Below are positions 56,052 to 64,000 of a DNA stretch of 64,000 nucleotides, in pieces. Where the stretch lies: NCBI GenBank assembly GCA_018402255.1, contig JAGYIS010000008.1, positions 661,878-725,877 on the forward strand. The letters run 5' to 3'. The notes beneath the pieces were generated by a model that saw only the letters and a program-made list of their open reading frames with translations, was not told the origin of the DNA and did not search any database. Position 1 is the stretch's first letter. Each line of letters opens with the position of its first letter. The position numbers and the translations under genes are program-made. Source of the stretch: Marinobacter sp. GTDB lineage: Bacteria > Pseudomonadota > Gammaproteobacteria > Pseudomonadales > Oleiphilaceae.

Positions 56052-59000
56052 ATGCTTGAACTTCGCGGCGCTCCCGCGCTCTCGCCTTTCCGTTCCCTGA
56101 AGCTGCATTCCCGGATTCAGCAACATGTTCCCGATGTGGAGCATGTGTACGCAGAATTTATGCACTTTGTGGACCTTGATGACGACCTTTCCGATGCGGA
56201 ACAGGCGATCCTTGACCGGTTGTTGACCTACGGGCCAACGGTGGAGGTGGAAGAGCCGGACGGTGTCCTGTTTCTCGTGGTCCCGCGCCCGGGCACGTTG
56301 TCGCCCTGGTCGAGCAAGGCCACCGACATTGCCCGCAATTGCGGACTGCGCCAGATCCGCAGAATTGAGCGGGGCATTGCCTACTACGTCCAGTCCGGTC
56401 GCAAGCTGGGCCTCGAACAGCGCGAGAAAATTGCCGCGCTGCTCTACGACCGTATGACCCAGAAAGTGTTCCATGAAATGGGCGGCGCTGAGTTGCTGTT
56501 CAGTCATGAGGAGCCACGACTGCTTAGCCGGGTGCCCGTGCTGGCCGGCGGCAGGTCGGCGCTGGTCGAGGCAAACGGCCGTTTGGGCCTTGCGCTGGCG
56601 GACGACGAAATCGATTATCTGGTGACCTCATTTATCGATCTTGAGCGTGACCCCACCGATGTCGAATTGATGATGTTTGCACAGGCAAACTCGGAGCATT
56701 GTCGCCACAAGATCTTCAATGCCTCATGGGACATCGATGGCGAAGGTCAGGATAAGTCGCTGTTCGCGATGATTCGCAACACTTATGAAATGAACAGTGA
56801 AGGCGTGCTCTCTGCATACAAGGATAACGCCTCGGTGATCGTGGGCAGCGAGGCGGGCCGTTTCTTCCCGGCGGCCAGCTCCGGTGTGTATGGTTACAAC
56901 CGGGAGCCGGTCCACATATTGATGAAGGTTGAAACCCATAACCACCCGACGGCAATTTCGCCTTTTGCCGGCGCTGCGACCGGTTCCGGTGGCGAAATTC
57001 GGGATGAGGGTGCCACTGGTCGTGGCTCCAAGCCCAAGGCGGGTCTCTCCGGGTTTACCGTTTCTAACCTCAACATCCCGGGCGATGAGCAGCCCTGGGA
57101 AATGGGTTACGGCAAGCCAGACCGCATTGCCTCGGCTCTCGACATCATGATCGAGGGGCCTATTGGTGGCGCGGCCTTTAACAACGAGTTTGGTCGGCCG
57201 AATCTGGCTGGATACTTCCGTACCTTTGAAGAAATAGTGCCCGGTGCCGCCGGAGAAGAGGTGCGGGGTTATCACAAGCCGATCATGATTGCCGGTGGCT
57301 TGGGTAACATCCGCGAGCAACACGTCGAGAAAGGCAATATCCCGGTCGGCGCCAAGCTGATTGTGCTCGGTGGCCCATCCATGCTGATTGGCCTCGGTGG
57401 TGGTGCCGCATCGTCCATGGACTCTGGTACCAGCAATGAAAACCTGGATTTCGCCTCGGTACAGCGTGATAACCCGGAAATGGAACGCCGCTGCCAGGAG
57501 GTGATTGACCGTTGCTGGCAGATGGGTGACGACAACCCGATTTGCTTTATCCACGACGTGGGGGCTGGCGGCTTGTCTAACGCCATGCCTGAACTGGTCA
57601 AGGACGGTGGTCGTGGCGGCAAGTTTGAGCTGCGGGATATTCCGAGCGACGAACCTGGCATGTCGCCCCTGGAAATCTGGTGTAACGAGTCCCAGGAACG
57701 TTACGTTATGGCCGTAGCACCGGAGAACCTGGATCTGTTTGACGCGCTGTGCCGGCGTGAGCGTTGTCCTTACGCGGTGGTTGGCGAGGCGACTGAAGAG
57801 CATCACCTGACTCTGGGCGATTCGTATTTTAACGACAAGCCCGTCGATTTGCCGATGGACGTGTTGTTCGGTAAGCCGCCGCGAATGCATCGCAGCGTGA
57901 GCCGCTCGTCGTTCACCAAACCGATTTTCGATTCCACCAAAATTGACCTTCACGATGCGATTCGTCGGATTTTGCGGTTGCCGTCTGTAGGCTCCAAAAG
58001 TTTCCTGATTACGATTGGAGATCGCACCATCACCGGGCTTGTCGCTCGGGACCAGATGGTCGGCCCATGGCAGGTGCCGGTGAGTGACGTAGCGGTGACC
58101 GCTGCGTCATTTGATGTGCTCAGTGGTGAGGCGATGGCGATGGGCGAGCGCACACCGCTTGCGATCATCGACGCGCCTGCCTCTGGCCGCATGGCGGTGG
58201 GCGAAACAATCACCAACCTGGCCGCTGCGCCTATTGGCAAATTGTCCGATATTCGGTTGTCCGCTAACTGGATGGCGGCTGCTGGCCATCCCGGAGAAGA
58301 TGAAAACCTGTACGAAACCGTTAAAGCGGTGGGTATGGAGCTGTGTCCGGCACTTGGCATTACCATTCCGGTGGGCAAGGACTCCATGTCCATGAAAACC
58401 ACCTGGGAAGAAGAGAACGGTGAGCAGAAAAGTGTGACTGCACCGCTGTCTCTGGTGGTCAGCGGGTTCGCACCGGTCACGGATGTCTCACGCACGTTAA
58501 CGCCGCAACTGCGATCCGATGCCGGCGAAACGGACCTGATCCTGATCGATCTTGCGGCGGGTCAGAATCGCCTCGGTGGTTCGGCTCTTGCGCAGGTTTA
58601 TCGGCAGGTGGGTGCGGTTGCGCCGGACCTGGATGATCCGGAAGACATCAAGGCGTTTTTCGCCGTTGTGCAAGGGCTCAACGCGGACGGCAAGCTGTTG
58701 GCTTATCACGACCGCTCCGACGGTGGCTTGTTTGTGACGTTGGCTGAGATGTGCTTTGCGGGCCGCACGGGCGTGGATATCAGATTGGATGGCCTCGCTG
58801 AGGACAAATCCCAGTTTGCCCGGGAACTCTTTAATGAAGAGCTGGGCGCCGTGATTCAGGTGCGCCGTGACGATACCGGTTTTGTCCTGCAGCAGTTTTC
58901 GGCGGCCGGGCTTGGGGACCACATCAGCGTGATTGGTACGTTGAATGAGAAGGACCGTGTGCAGTTGACGTTTGCCGGTGATGCAGTTATCGATCAGCCC

Positions 59001-59957
59001 CGTGCCGACCTGCAGCGCTTGTGGGCCGAAACCAGCTACCGCATACAGTCATTGCGCGACAATGCCGACTGCGCGCAGGAAGAGTTCGATAACCTGCTGG
59101 ATGCTGAGGACCCAGGCCTGAGCGTCGATCTCAGTTATGATCTCAATGAAGATGTGGCTGCGCCGTTTATCAACACCGGTGTTCGGCCCAAGGTGGCGGT
59201 ACTTCGAGAGCAGGGGGTCAATGGGCAGGTTGAAATGGCCGCCGCGTTCGATCGAGCCGGATTCGAGGCCGTTGATGTGCACATGAGCGATCTGCTGTCT
59301 GGTCGTATTTCGCTTGAAAAATTCCAGAGCCTGGTGGCCTGTGGCGGCTTCTCGTATGGCGACGTGCTGGGCGCTGGTGAAGGCTGGGCCAAGTCCATCC
59401 TGTTCAATGACCGCGTGCGGGATCAGTTTGCCGCCTTTTTCAATCGCCAGGACACGCTTGCGCTTGGTGTCTGTAACGGTTGCCAGATGCTGTCGAATCT
59501 CCACGAATTGATTCCTGGCAGTGAGGGCTGGCCGCGCTTTGTCCGCAACCAGTCTGAGCAGTTTGAGGCTCGCCTGGTGATGGTTGAGGTCGCGTCGTCC
59601 TCGTCTGCCTTCCTGGACGGGATGGCAGGCTCGCGTATGCCTATCGCGGTTGCGCACGGAGAAGGCCGGATTGAACTTGCATCTGGCAGCTCTGCGCAAG
59701 CTCTGGCAGACAGTGAGCTGGTAGCGATGCGCTATGTGGACAACCGGGGCCAGGTTACCAGTCGTTACCCGTTCAACCCGAATGGTTCCGAATCCGGCAT
59801 TACCGGGGTAACCACCCGGGACGGCCGGGTAACGATCATGATGCCGCATCCTGAGCGGGTATTCCGTGCGGCTCAGCATTCCTGGCGGCCGGATGGCTGG
59901 TCGGAAGACGGCCCCTGGATACGGATGTTCAGAAATGCCAGGCGTTGGTTTGGCTGA
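56052..59957 (+). CDS. purL: Phosphoribosylformylglycinamidine synthase
   Basis: 1301 residues; the large single-chain form used by Gammaproteobacteria. It makes FGAM from FGAR, glutamine and ATP. The linker start is [14 protein letters not shown]. The FGAM active region reads [20 protein letters not shown] and [15 protein letters not shown]. The C-terminal glutaminase (from about 1040) has [16 protein letters not shown] and the nucleophile in [15 protein letters not shown]. The ATG at 56052 was chosen because the sequence upstream lacks homology. Confidence 0.96.
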   Translation: MLELRGAPALSPFRSLKLHSRIQQHVPDVEHVYAEFMHFVDLDDDLSDAEQAILDRLLTYGPTVEVEEPDGVLFLVVPRPGTLSPWSSKATDIARNCGLRQIRRIERGIAYYVQSGRKLGLEQREKIAALLYDRMTQKVFHEMGGAELLFSHEEPRLLSRVPVLAGGRSALVEANGRLGLALADDEIDYLVTSFIDLERDPTDVELMMFAQANSEHCRHKIFNASWDIDGEGQDKSLFAMIRNTYEMNSEGVLSAYKDNASVIVGSEAGRFFPAASSGVYGYNREPVHILMKVETHNHPTAISPFAGAATGSGGEIRDEGATGRGSKPKAGLSGFTVSNLNIPGDEQPWEMGYGKPDRIASALDIMIEGPIGGAAFNNEFGRPNLAGYFRTFEEIVPGAAGEEVRGYHKPIMIAGGLGNIREQHVEKGNIPVGAKLIVLGGPSMLIGLGGGAASSMDSGTSNENLDFASVQRDNPEMERRCQEVIDRCWQMGDDNPICFIHDVGAGGLSNAMPELVKDGGRGGKFELRDIPSDEPGMSPLEIWCNESQERYVMAVAPENLDLFDALCRRERCPYAVVGEATEEHHLTLGDSYFNDKPVDLPMDVLFGKPPRMHRSVSRSSFTKPIFDSTKIDLHDAIRRILRLPSVGSKSFLITIGDRTITGLVARDQMVGPWQVPVSDVAVTAASFDVLSGEAMAMGERTPLAIIDAPASGRMAVGETITNLAAAPIGKLSDIRLSANWMAAAGHPGEDENLYETVKAVGMELCPALGITIPVGKDSMSMKTTWEEENGEQKSVTAPLSLVVSGFAPVTDVSRTLTPQLRSDAGETDLILIDLAAGQNRLGGSALAQVYRQVGAVAPDLDDPEDIKAFFAVVQGLNADGKLLAYHDRSDGGLFVTLAEMCFAGRTGVDIRLDGLAEDKSQFARELFNEELGAVIQVRRDDTGFVLQQFSAAGLGDHISVIGTLNEKDRVQLTFAGDAVIDQPRADLQRLWAETSYRIQSLRDNADCAQEEFDNLLDAEDPGLSVDLSYDLNEDVAAPFINTGVRPKVAVLREQGVNGQVEMAAAFDRAGFEAVDVHMSDLLSGRISLEKFQSLVACGGFSYGDVLGAGEGWAKSILFNDRVRDQFAAFFNRQDTLALGVCNGCQMLSNLHELIPGSEGWPRFVRNQSEQFEARLVMVEVASSSSAFLDGMAGSRMPIAVAHGEGRIELASGSSAQALADSELVAMRYVDNRGQVTSRYPFNPNGSESGITGVTTRDGRVTIMMPHPERVFRAAQHSWRPDGWSEDGPWIRMFRNARRWFG

Positions 59958-59987
59958 TTAATCAGCGCAATCTCGGCGTCATCATAG

Positions 59988-60038
59988 CCGGCCTGCGAGA
60001 GACTCCTTAACGGGGAAATCTGCAGGCCGGTTTTTTTT
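59988..60038 (+). terminator. Terminator after purL
   Basis: CCGGCCTGC (59988-59996) pairs with GCAGGCCGG (60022-60030) over a 25-nt loop, followed by eight T residues. Standard rho-independent shape. Confidence 0.85.
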
Positions 60039-60393
60039 CGTCTGATCTGTTAGCTCATGCTCAGAAAGTGTGCAAAAAAACTTAAAAATAAGCTTTGAAT
60101 AGGCCAGTCAAGGGCTTGACTCGACAACTTTATGCACATTCGTGGTGCTTCATTGGACGAACTGTGAGCAAAGTCCGAAAATTACGTTCATTTTTTAGTC
60201 TTTAATATTAAGTAATTGATTTTAAAGTATAAAATCAAACAGGTGAATTTGTCGCCAATTTGAGAGAAGGCCAGTAACTGTGGGGCCTGAAAGGAGGTTC
60301 CCAAAAACTTTCCCCAGAGTTATCCACAGATTCTGTGGGTAAGTTCAAAAACCCGTGTTGTGTGTGAAACTTGTTCGATTTGAGGGCTTCTAA
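60039..60393. other. AT-rich intergenic region with DnaA-box pair
   Basis: No convincing gene is seen. The stretch around 60176-60240 is very AT-rich, and two inverted DnaA-box-like sites lie at 60320-60342. It separates the purL terminator from the NIF3-like gene. Confidence 0.5.
60320..60342. promoter_or_regulatory. Inverted pair of DnaA-box-like sites
   Basis: TTATCCACA (60320-60328, a perfect DnaA box) faces TGTGGGTAA (60334-60342, one mismatch when inverted) across 5 bp. An AT-rich stretch lies about 80 bp upstream. It could bind DnaA as a titration or regulatory site. Confidence 0.5.
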
Positions 60394-60705
60394 ATGTACA
60401 AACTTTGTTACTTCGTACCGGAATCTCACCTGGAACAAACCAAGCTTGCGTTGTTTGGCGCCGGGGCTGGAAAAATTGGAGATTACGCTGATTGTGCGTG
60501 GCAGGTTGAGGGGCAGGGGCAGTTCCGTCCGCTGGCGGGCAGCGATCCTTTTATTGGCCATCAGGGAGAGTTGGAGACAGTTCGTGAATTCAAGGTTGAG
60601 CTGGTCTGTAACGACGACCTGATCCGAGGTGCAATCCAGGCTCTGAAGCAGGCACATCCCTATGAGGAGCCGGCTTATGAGGTGTACCGGCTGGAGACGA
60701 TGTGA
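60394..60705 (+). CDS. NIF3-like / YqfO-type small protein
   Basis: 103 residues. YKLCYFVPESHLEQTKLALF, then GAGAGKIGDYADCAW and the final HPYEEPAYEVYRL match the small stand-alone NIF3-related (YqfO C-terminal-like) family. The fold is a metal-binding CutA-like domain in relatives. Function unknown. It is convergent with the Nudix gene, with no gap. Confidence 0.85.
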   Translation: MYKLCYFVPESHLEQTKLALFGAGAGKIGDYADCAWQVEGQGQFRPLAGSDPFIGHQGELETVREFKVELVCNDDLIRGAIQALKQAHPYEEPAYEVYRLETM

Positions 60706-61257
60706 TCAGGCTTTTCGGCTCATGGGGTGACGGATATCGCTGACATGAACGCCATAGTTGCCTGAAGCCATCTCTGCCAGAAACAGTTCGAGTGTTTTCC
60801 GTACGGTTGGGAATGAGATTTCATCCCAGGGGATGTCCTCCGGGGCAAACAACCTGGATTCCAGTGATTCCTCACCGGCCCCGAACTGGCCATCTTTCAG
60901 GGTGGCTCGGTAGAACATGTGTACCTGGTTGATATGAGGAACATCGATGATGGAATACAGGCCATCGACGTGAATCTCCGCCAATGCCTCTTCAAGTGTT
61001 TCCCGGATGGCGGCCTCTGTCGTGGTCTCGGCGTTTTCCATAAAACCTGCCGGTAGTGTCCAGTAGCCGTAGCGCGGCTCTATGGCCCTGCGACACAGCA
61101 GTATCTTGCCGTCCCAGACCGGAACGGTACCAGCGACAATCCGGGGGTTTTGATAATGTATGGTGTCGCAGCTGAGGCAGACGTAGCGGTGCCGGTTGTC
61201 GCCTTCCGGGATACGTTGTTCAACCAATTCGCCGCAAGTGCTGCAATACTTCATCAT
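60706..61257 (-). CDS. Nudix hydrolase with N-terminal zinc ribbon
   Basis: 183 residues. Cysteines at 5, 8, 27 and 30 (YCSTC, VCLSC) make a NudC-like zinc ribbon. The Nudix box is [21 protein letters not shown] possible NADH pyrophosphatase relative, although the NudC SQPWPFPxS motif is absent, so substrate is open. The start is the first of two adjacent ATG codons. Confidence 0.85.
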   Translation of the reverse strand: MMKYCSTCGELVEQRIPEGDNRHRYVCLSCDTIHYQNPRIVAGTVPVWDGKILLCRRAIEPRYGYWTLPAGFMENAETTTEAAIRETLEEALAEIHVDGLYSIIDVPHINQVHMFYRATLKDGQFGAGEESLESRLFAPEDIPWDEISFPTVRKTLELFLAEMASGNYGVHVSDIRHPMSRKA

Positions 61258-61349
61258 TTTCCCCGTATACTGAATGACCGTTAGTGGTCAGTTTAACGAT
61301 CAGAACTGCCCATGTCTCACTCAAAAGCAGGAAGTCGCCGGAGTAAGTT

Positions 61350-61931
61350 GTGCACGATCTGTTAACCGAGAGGTTGTCGAATTATGCGCCCAGGCAACTG
61401 GCGCTGGATTACCCCGAGGCCGGTATTCTGGTGCCCATTACAGATAACCCGCGCGAACCCGAGATGATCTTTACGCTCCGCTCGGCCCATCTCAAAACCC
61501 ACCGTGGCCAGGTGTCCTATCCGGGCGGTAAGCGCGATCCGTCAGATGCCTCGCTGGCAGCCACCGCGTTGCGCGAAACCCATGAGGAAATAGGCCTGCC
61601 ACCCGATCAGGTGCAAGTCATTGCCCCGCTCAGTCAGGTGATGTCGTTACACCGCATTCTTGTGACTCCATACGTGGGCGTGGTGCCAGGCGATCATCCC
61701 CTGGAACCGAACCCTGCGGAAATTGAAAGTGTGTTCCGTGTGCCCATCTCCTTTTTTCTTGAGGATCGGCGCGAACGGACAGATACACTCAGTTTTCTGA
61801 ATAGTACCCTTTATGTACCCTGTTACCGTTGGGAGCGATATCAGATTTGGGGGCTGTCCGCAGTGGTGCTGGTTGATTTTTTGAATGCTGTGTACGATGC
61901 CAGGATCGATATTCTTGAGCCGCCCCGCTAG
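61350..61931 (+). CDS. CoA pyrophosphatase (NudL-type Nudix hydrolase)
   Basis: 193 residues. HRGQVSYPGGKRDPSDASLA and TALRETHEEIGL are the CoA-type Nudix signature, with SLHRILVTPYVGV after it. It would hydrolyse CoA derivatives. The GTG at 61350 has CGGAG upstream. It heads a run of four same-strand genes (gamma-CA, DUF1289, purT). Confidence 0.88.
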   Translation: MHDLLTERLSNYAPRQLALDYPEAGILVPITDNPREPEMIFTLRSAHLKTHRGQVSYPGGKRDPSDASLAATALRETHEEIGLPPDQVQVIAPLSQVMSLHRILVTPYVGVVPGDHPLEPNPAEIESVFRVPISFFLEDRRERTDTLSFLNSTLYVPCYRWERYQIWGLSAVVLVDFLNAVYDARIDILEPPR

Positions 61932-61949
61932 CTTAATCTGGAGGAATGC

Positions 61950-62477
61950 ATGTTCTACAGTCTTGATCAGCGAATCCCCGCTAAAGAAGGTGATGGTCAG
62001 TTTGTTGCTCATAACGCCACGGTCATCGGCAGCGTGCTGCTCATGGAGAAATCCAGTGTCTGGTTCAATGTGGTTATCCGGGGCGACAACGAGCTGATCA
62101 CCATTGGCCCTGAATCCAACGTTCAGGATGGGTCTGTTCTGCACACCGACCCGGGAATTCCGCTGAGCCTCGGCCGGGGAGTCACCGTTGGCCACAAAGC
62201 CATGCTTCACGGGTGTCAGATTGGAGACTATTCGCTCATTGGCATCAATGCGGTTGTTCTCAATGGCGCGAAAATCGGAAAACACTGCCTGATTGGCGCG
62301 AACACGCTGATACCGGAAGGGATGGAAATACCGGACGGCTCCATGGTGGTGGGCTCTCCTGGCAAAATTCGGCGCGAACTGAACGACAACCAGAAGAAAA
62401 TGCTTGAGTTGAGTGCCATGCATTACGTAAAGAATGCCGAGCGATACATGGCTAGCCTGCAAAAAGTTGAGCTCTGA
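61950..62477 (+). CDS. Gamma-class carbonic anhydrase-like protein
   Basis: 175 residues; left-handed beta-helix hexapeptide protein. Metal ligand histidines are in VLHTDPG and [13 protein letters not shown]. Repeats such as [20 protein letters not shown] form the helix. Related to YrdA/CaiE types. A GGAGG lies five bases ahead of the ATG. Confidence 0.9.
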   Translation: MFYSLDQRIPAKEGDGQFVAHNATVIGSVLLMEKSSVWFNVVIRGDNELITIGPESNVQDGSVLHTDPGIPLSLGRGVTVGHKAMLHGCQIGDYSLIGINAVVLNGAKIGKHCLIGANTLIPEGMEIPDGSMVVGSPGKIRRELNDNQKKMLELSAMHYVKNAERYMASLQKVEL

Positions 62478-62479
62478 AC

Positions 62480-62662
62480 ATGAAAGTCTCCGATAAAGTT
62501 CGTTCGCCGTGCGTGAGCGTGTGCGCGCTGGATGAAAATGATATCTGCATAGGTTGCCAGCGCTCCGGTGATGAAATTTTTCGCTGGACGACCATGACGA
62601 ATGATGAGCGCCGAGAGGTGCTGCTCAAAGTAGCTGAGCGAGAAAAGAAAGTCGCCATTTAA
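62480..62662 (+). CDS. DUF1289 domain protein
   Basis: 60 residues. Four cysteines ([20 protein letters not shown]) followed by [15 protein letters not shown] match the DUF1289 family, probably metal- or Fe-S-binding. It starts 2 bp after the gamma-CA gene and is coupled to it. Confidence 0.9.
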   Translation: MKVSDKVRSPCVSVCALDENDICIGCQRSGDEIFRWTTMTNDERREVLLKVAEREKKVAI

Positions 62663-62684
62663 CAGACACAGGAAATCAGACCGA

Positions 62685-63887
62685 ATGACTGGCTTCGACA
62701 ATACGGTACGAATTGGTACTCCCCTCAAACCGGGGGCAACCCGGGTTCTGTTTTGTGGATCGGGAGAGCTGGGTAAGGAAGTGGTTATCGAACTGCAGCG
62801 CTACGGGGTAGAGGTGATTGCCCTGGATCGTTATGACAACGCTCCAGCCATGCAGGTTGCCCATCGAAGCTACGTGGTCGACATGTTGGATGGTGATGCC
62901 TTGCGGCAGGTTATTGAAAGTGAGAAGCCGCACCTTATTGTTCCGGAGATTGAGGCGATTGCCACCGGTGAGTTGGTTCGGCTGGAAGAGCAGGGTTACA
63001 ACGTGGTGCCCACGGCGCGAGCCGTCAATCTGACCATGAACAGAGAGGGTATCCGTCGCCTGGCGGCAGAGGAACTCGGCTTGGCGACGTCTGCCTACCG
63101 GTTTGCCGGAAACCGGGACGAGTATCTTGCTGCTGTAAAAGAGATTGGTCTGCCGCTGGTGGTGAAGCCGGTGATGAGTTCGTCGGGCAAAGGCCAGAGT
63201 ACCGTAAAGACCGACGCCGACATTGAGCCGGCATGGGATTATGCCCAGACGGGAGGGCGTGCGGGTAAAGGAAGGGTTATCGTAGAAGGTTTTGTCGATT
63301 TCGATTATGAAATCACTTTGCTTACCGTACGTCATCGTGACGGTATTTCATTTTGCGATCCCATAGGTCACCGGCAAGAGGATGGAGACTACCGTGAGTC
63401 ATGGCAGCCGCACCCTATGTCTGAGAAAGCCTTTGAGCGTTCAACGGGCATTGCCCGTGCTGTGGTAGAGAATCTCGGTGGTTACGGCCTTTATGGAGTG
63501 GAGCTCTTTATCAAGGGTGATGACGCCTGGTTCTCGGAAGTGTCGCCGCGCCCTCACGATACCGGGCTGGTTACTTTGATGTCTCAGGATTTGTCAGAGT
63601 TTGCTTTGCATGCCCGTGCAATTCTGGGGTTGCCGATACCGGCCATTCGTCAGCAAGGGCCGACCGCATCTGCCGTTATCCTGCCGGAGGGAGACTCTGG
63701 CAATGTATCGTTTTCCGGGCTCGAGCAGGCACTGGCTGAGCCAGACACTCAGATTCGCCTGTTTGGAAAGCCTGAATTAACCGGACGTCGCCGCATGGGT
63801 GTGGCGCTCGCAAAAGGTAGTAGTATCGAAGATGCTCGTAAACGCGCGATAGAAGTGGCGAAGCAGGTCACAGTGGAGCTAAACTGA
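62685..63887 (+). CDS. purT: Formate-dependent GAR transformylase
   Basis: 400 residues; an ATP-grasp enzyme that makes FGAR from GAR with formate. [20 protein letters not shown], then [31 protein letters not shown] and [14 protein letters not shown] are family landmarks. It ends the CoA-pyrophosphatase operon. Together with purL it shows two purine-pathway genes in the window. Confidence 0.95.
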   Translation: MTGFDNTVRIGTPLKPGATRVLFCGSGELGKEVVIELQRYGVEVIALDRYDNAPAMQVAHRSYVVDMLDGDALRQVIESEKPHLIVPEIEAIATGELVRLEEQGYNVVPTARAVNLTMNREGIRRLAAEELGLATSAYRFAGNRDEYLAAVKEIGLPLVVKPVMSSSGKGQSTVKTDADIEPAWDYAQTGGRAGKGRVIVEGFVDFDYEITLLTVRHRDGISFCDPIGHRQEDGDYRESWQPHPMSEKAFERSTGIARAVVENLGGYGLYGVELFIKGDDAWFSEVSPRPHDTGLVTLMSQDLSEFALHARAILGLPIPAIRQQGPTASAVILPEGDSGNVSFSGLEQALAEPDTQIRLFGKPELTGRRRMGVALAKGSSIEDARKRAIEVAKQVTVELN

Positions 63888-63898
63888 AAGGCTCTCGG

Positions 63899-63918
63899 GC
63901 CCCACGGTAGTGGGGTGT
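63899..63918 (+). terminator. Weak hairpin after purT
   Basis: CCCCAC and GTGGGG pair around GGTA shortly after the purT stop. No clear T-run follows, so it may only slow transcription. Confidence 0.3.
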
Positions 63919-63952
63919 GTTGACGGCTTTGAGAAAAACTTAAAGCGAACCG

Positions 63953-63980
63953 TTGACACCTCGGCTGAGGTCTGTAGAAT
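63953..63980 (+). promoter_or_regulatory. Strong sigma-70 promoter, probably for a stable RNA gene outside the window
   Basis: Perfect TTGACA at 63953-63958, 16 nt, then TAGAAT at 63975-63980, followed by a GC-rich GCGC discriminator. The AT-rich stretch upstream could be an UP element. This is the usual shape of stringently controlled tRNA or rRNA promoters. Confidence 0.75.
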
Positions 63981-64000
63981 GCGCATCTCGCTTGAGGGGC

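Noticed and set aside
56052..59957. Many long open frames on the opposite strand of purL
   Set aside because: They are shadows of the high-GC coding frame of purL; none has a good start signal or family motifs.

Overview
The window is chromosomal DNA of a gammaproteobacterium, most probably a Marinobacter species. The best evidence is a 661-residue two-domain fatty acyl-CoA reductase (28310-30295), which matches from memory the wax-ester enzyme of Marinobacter aquaeolei. Several gene neighbourhoods also follow Pseudomonas-type order: motY/pyrC/rnt, mtnA/mtaD/ubiG/mupP/yciK and purL/mltF. Most genes are housekeeping genes with moderately high GC.

Layout. 1-6.4 kb: a LysM-FecR protein (cut by the window edge) co-transcribed with an OmpR-type response regulator, topB, a nested palindromic intergenic element, then bolA and yciO. 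6.4-9 kb: a chemotaxis receptor with a periplasmic CxxCH haem motif behind a sigma-28 promoter, and a glyoxalase-II-like hydrolase. 9-15.2 kb: an MksBEF-like (MukBEF-type) condensin operon whose genes overlap by exactly 8 nt, probably preceded by a tiny ORF and followed by a membrane protein gene. 15.2-20.3 kb: a REP-like palindrome, a spermidine-synthase-like protein, two SDRs (one frameshifted) and a large MscS-type channel. 20.5-23.3 kb: a small genomic island between a tRNA-Arg(CCT) gene and a partial copy of its 3' end; it carries a DUF4236 protein, a voltage-gated-type K+ channel and a small acidic protein, and no integrase. 23.4-28 kb: two glycosyltransferase-like genes and a pitrilysin-like protease. 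28-34 kb: the fatty acyl-CoA reductase behind a tandem operator-like repeat, rnt, pyrC, motY and a histone-deacetylase-like hydrolase. 34-47 kb: Pat-type lysine acetyltransferase (frameshifted), rdgC, yaaA, yciK, mupP, ubiG, mtaD, mtnA, prc and a coupled HTH gene. 47-64 kb: a fadBA-type beta-oxidation operon (fadB frameshifted), comFB-like, DUF349, recX-like, mltF, purL, a NIF3-like protein, two Nudix hydrolases, gamma-carbonic anhydrase, DUF1289 and purT. The window ends in a strong stringent-type promoter that probably drives a stable-RNA gene just outside.

Three conserved genes, and probably a fourth, are each broken by one single-base indel. Two of these lie in G-runs and one in an A-run. 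This looks more like sequencing error than decay, but true pseudogenes cannot be excluded from the sequence alone.

The most interesting accessory elements are the Mks operon with its uniform overlaps and candidate leader ORF, the tRNA-Arg island with its channel/DUF4236 pair, the haem-binding chemoreceptor, and the paired operator-like repeats in front of the wax-ester gene.
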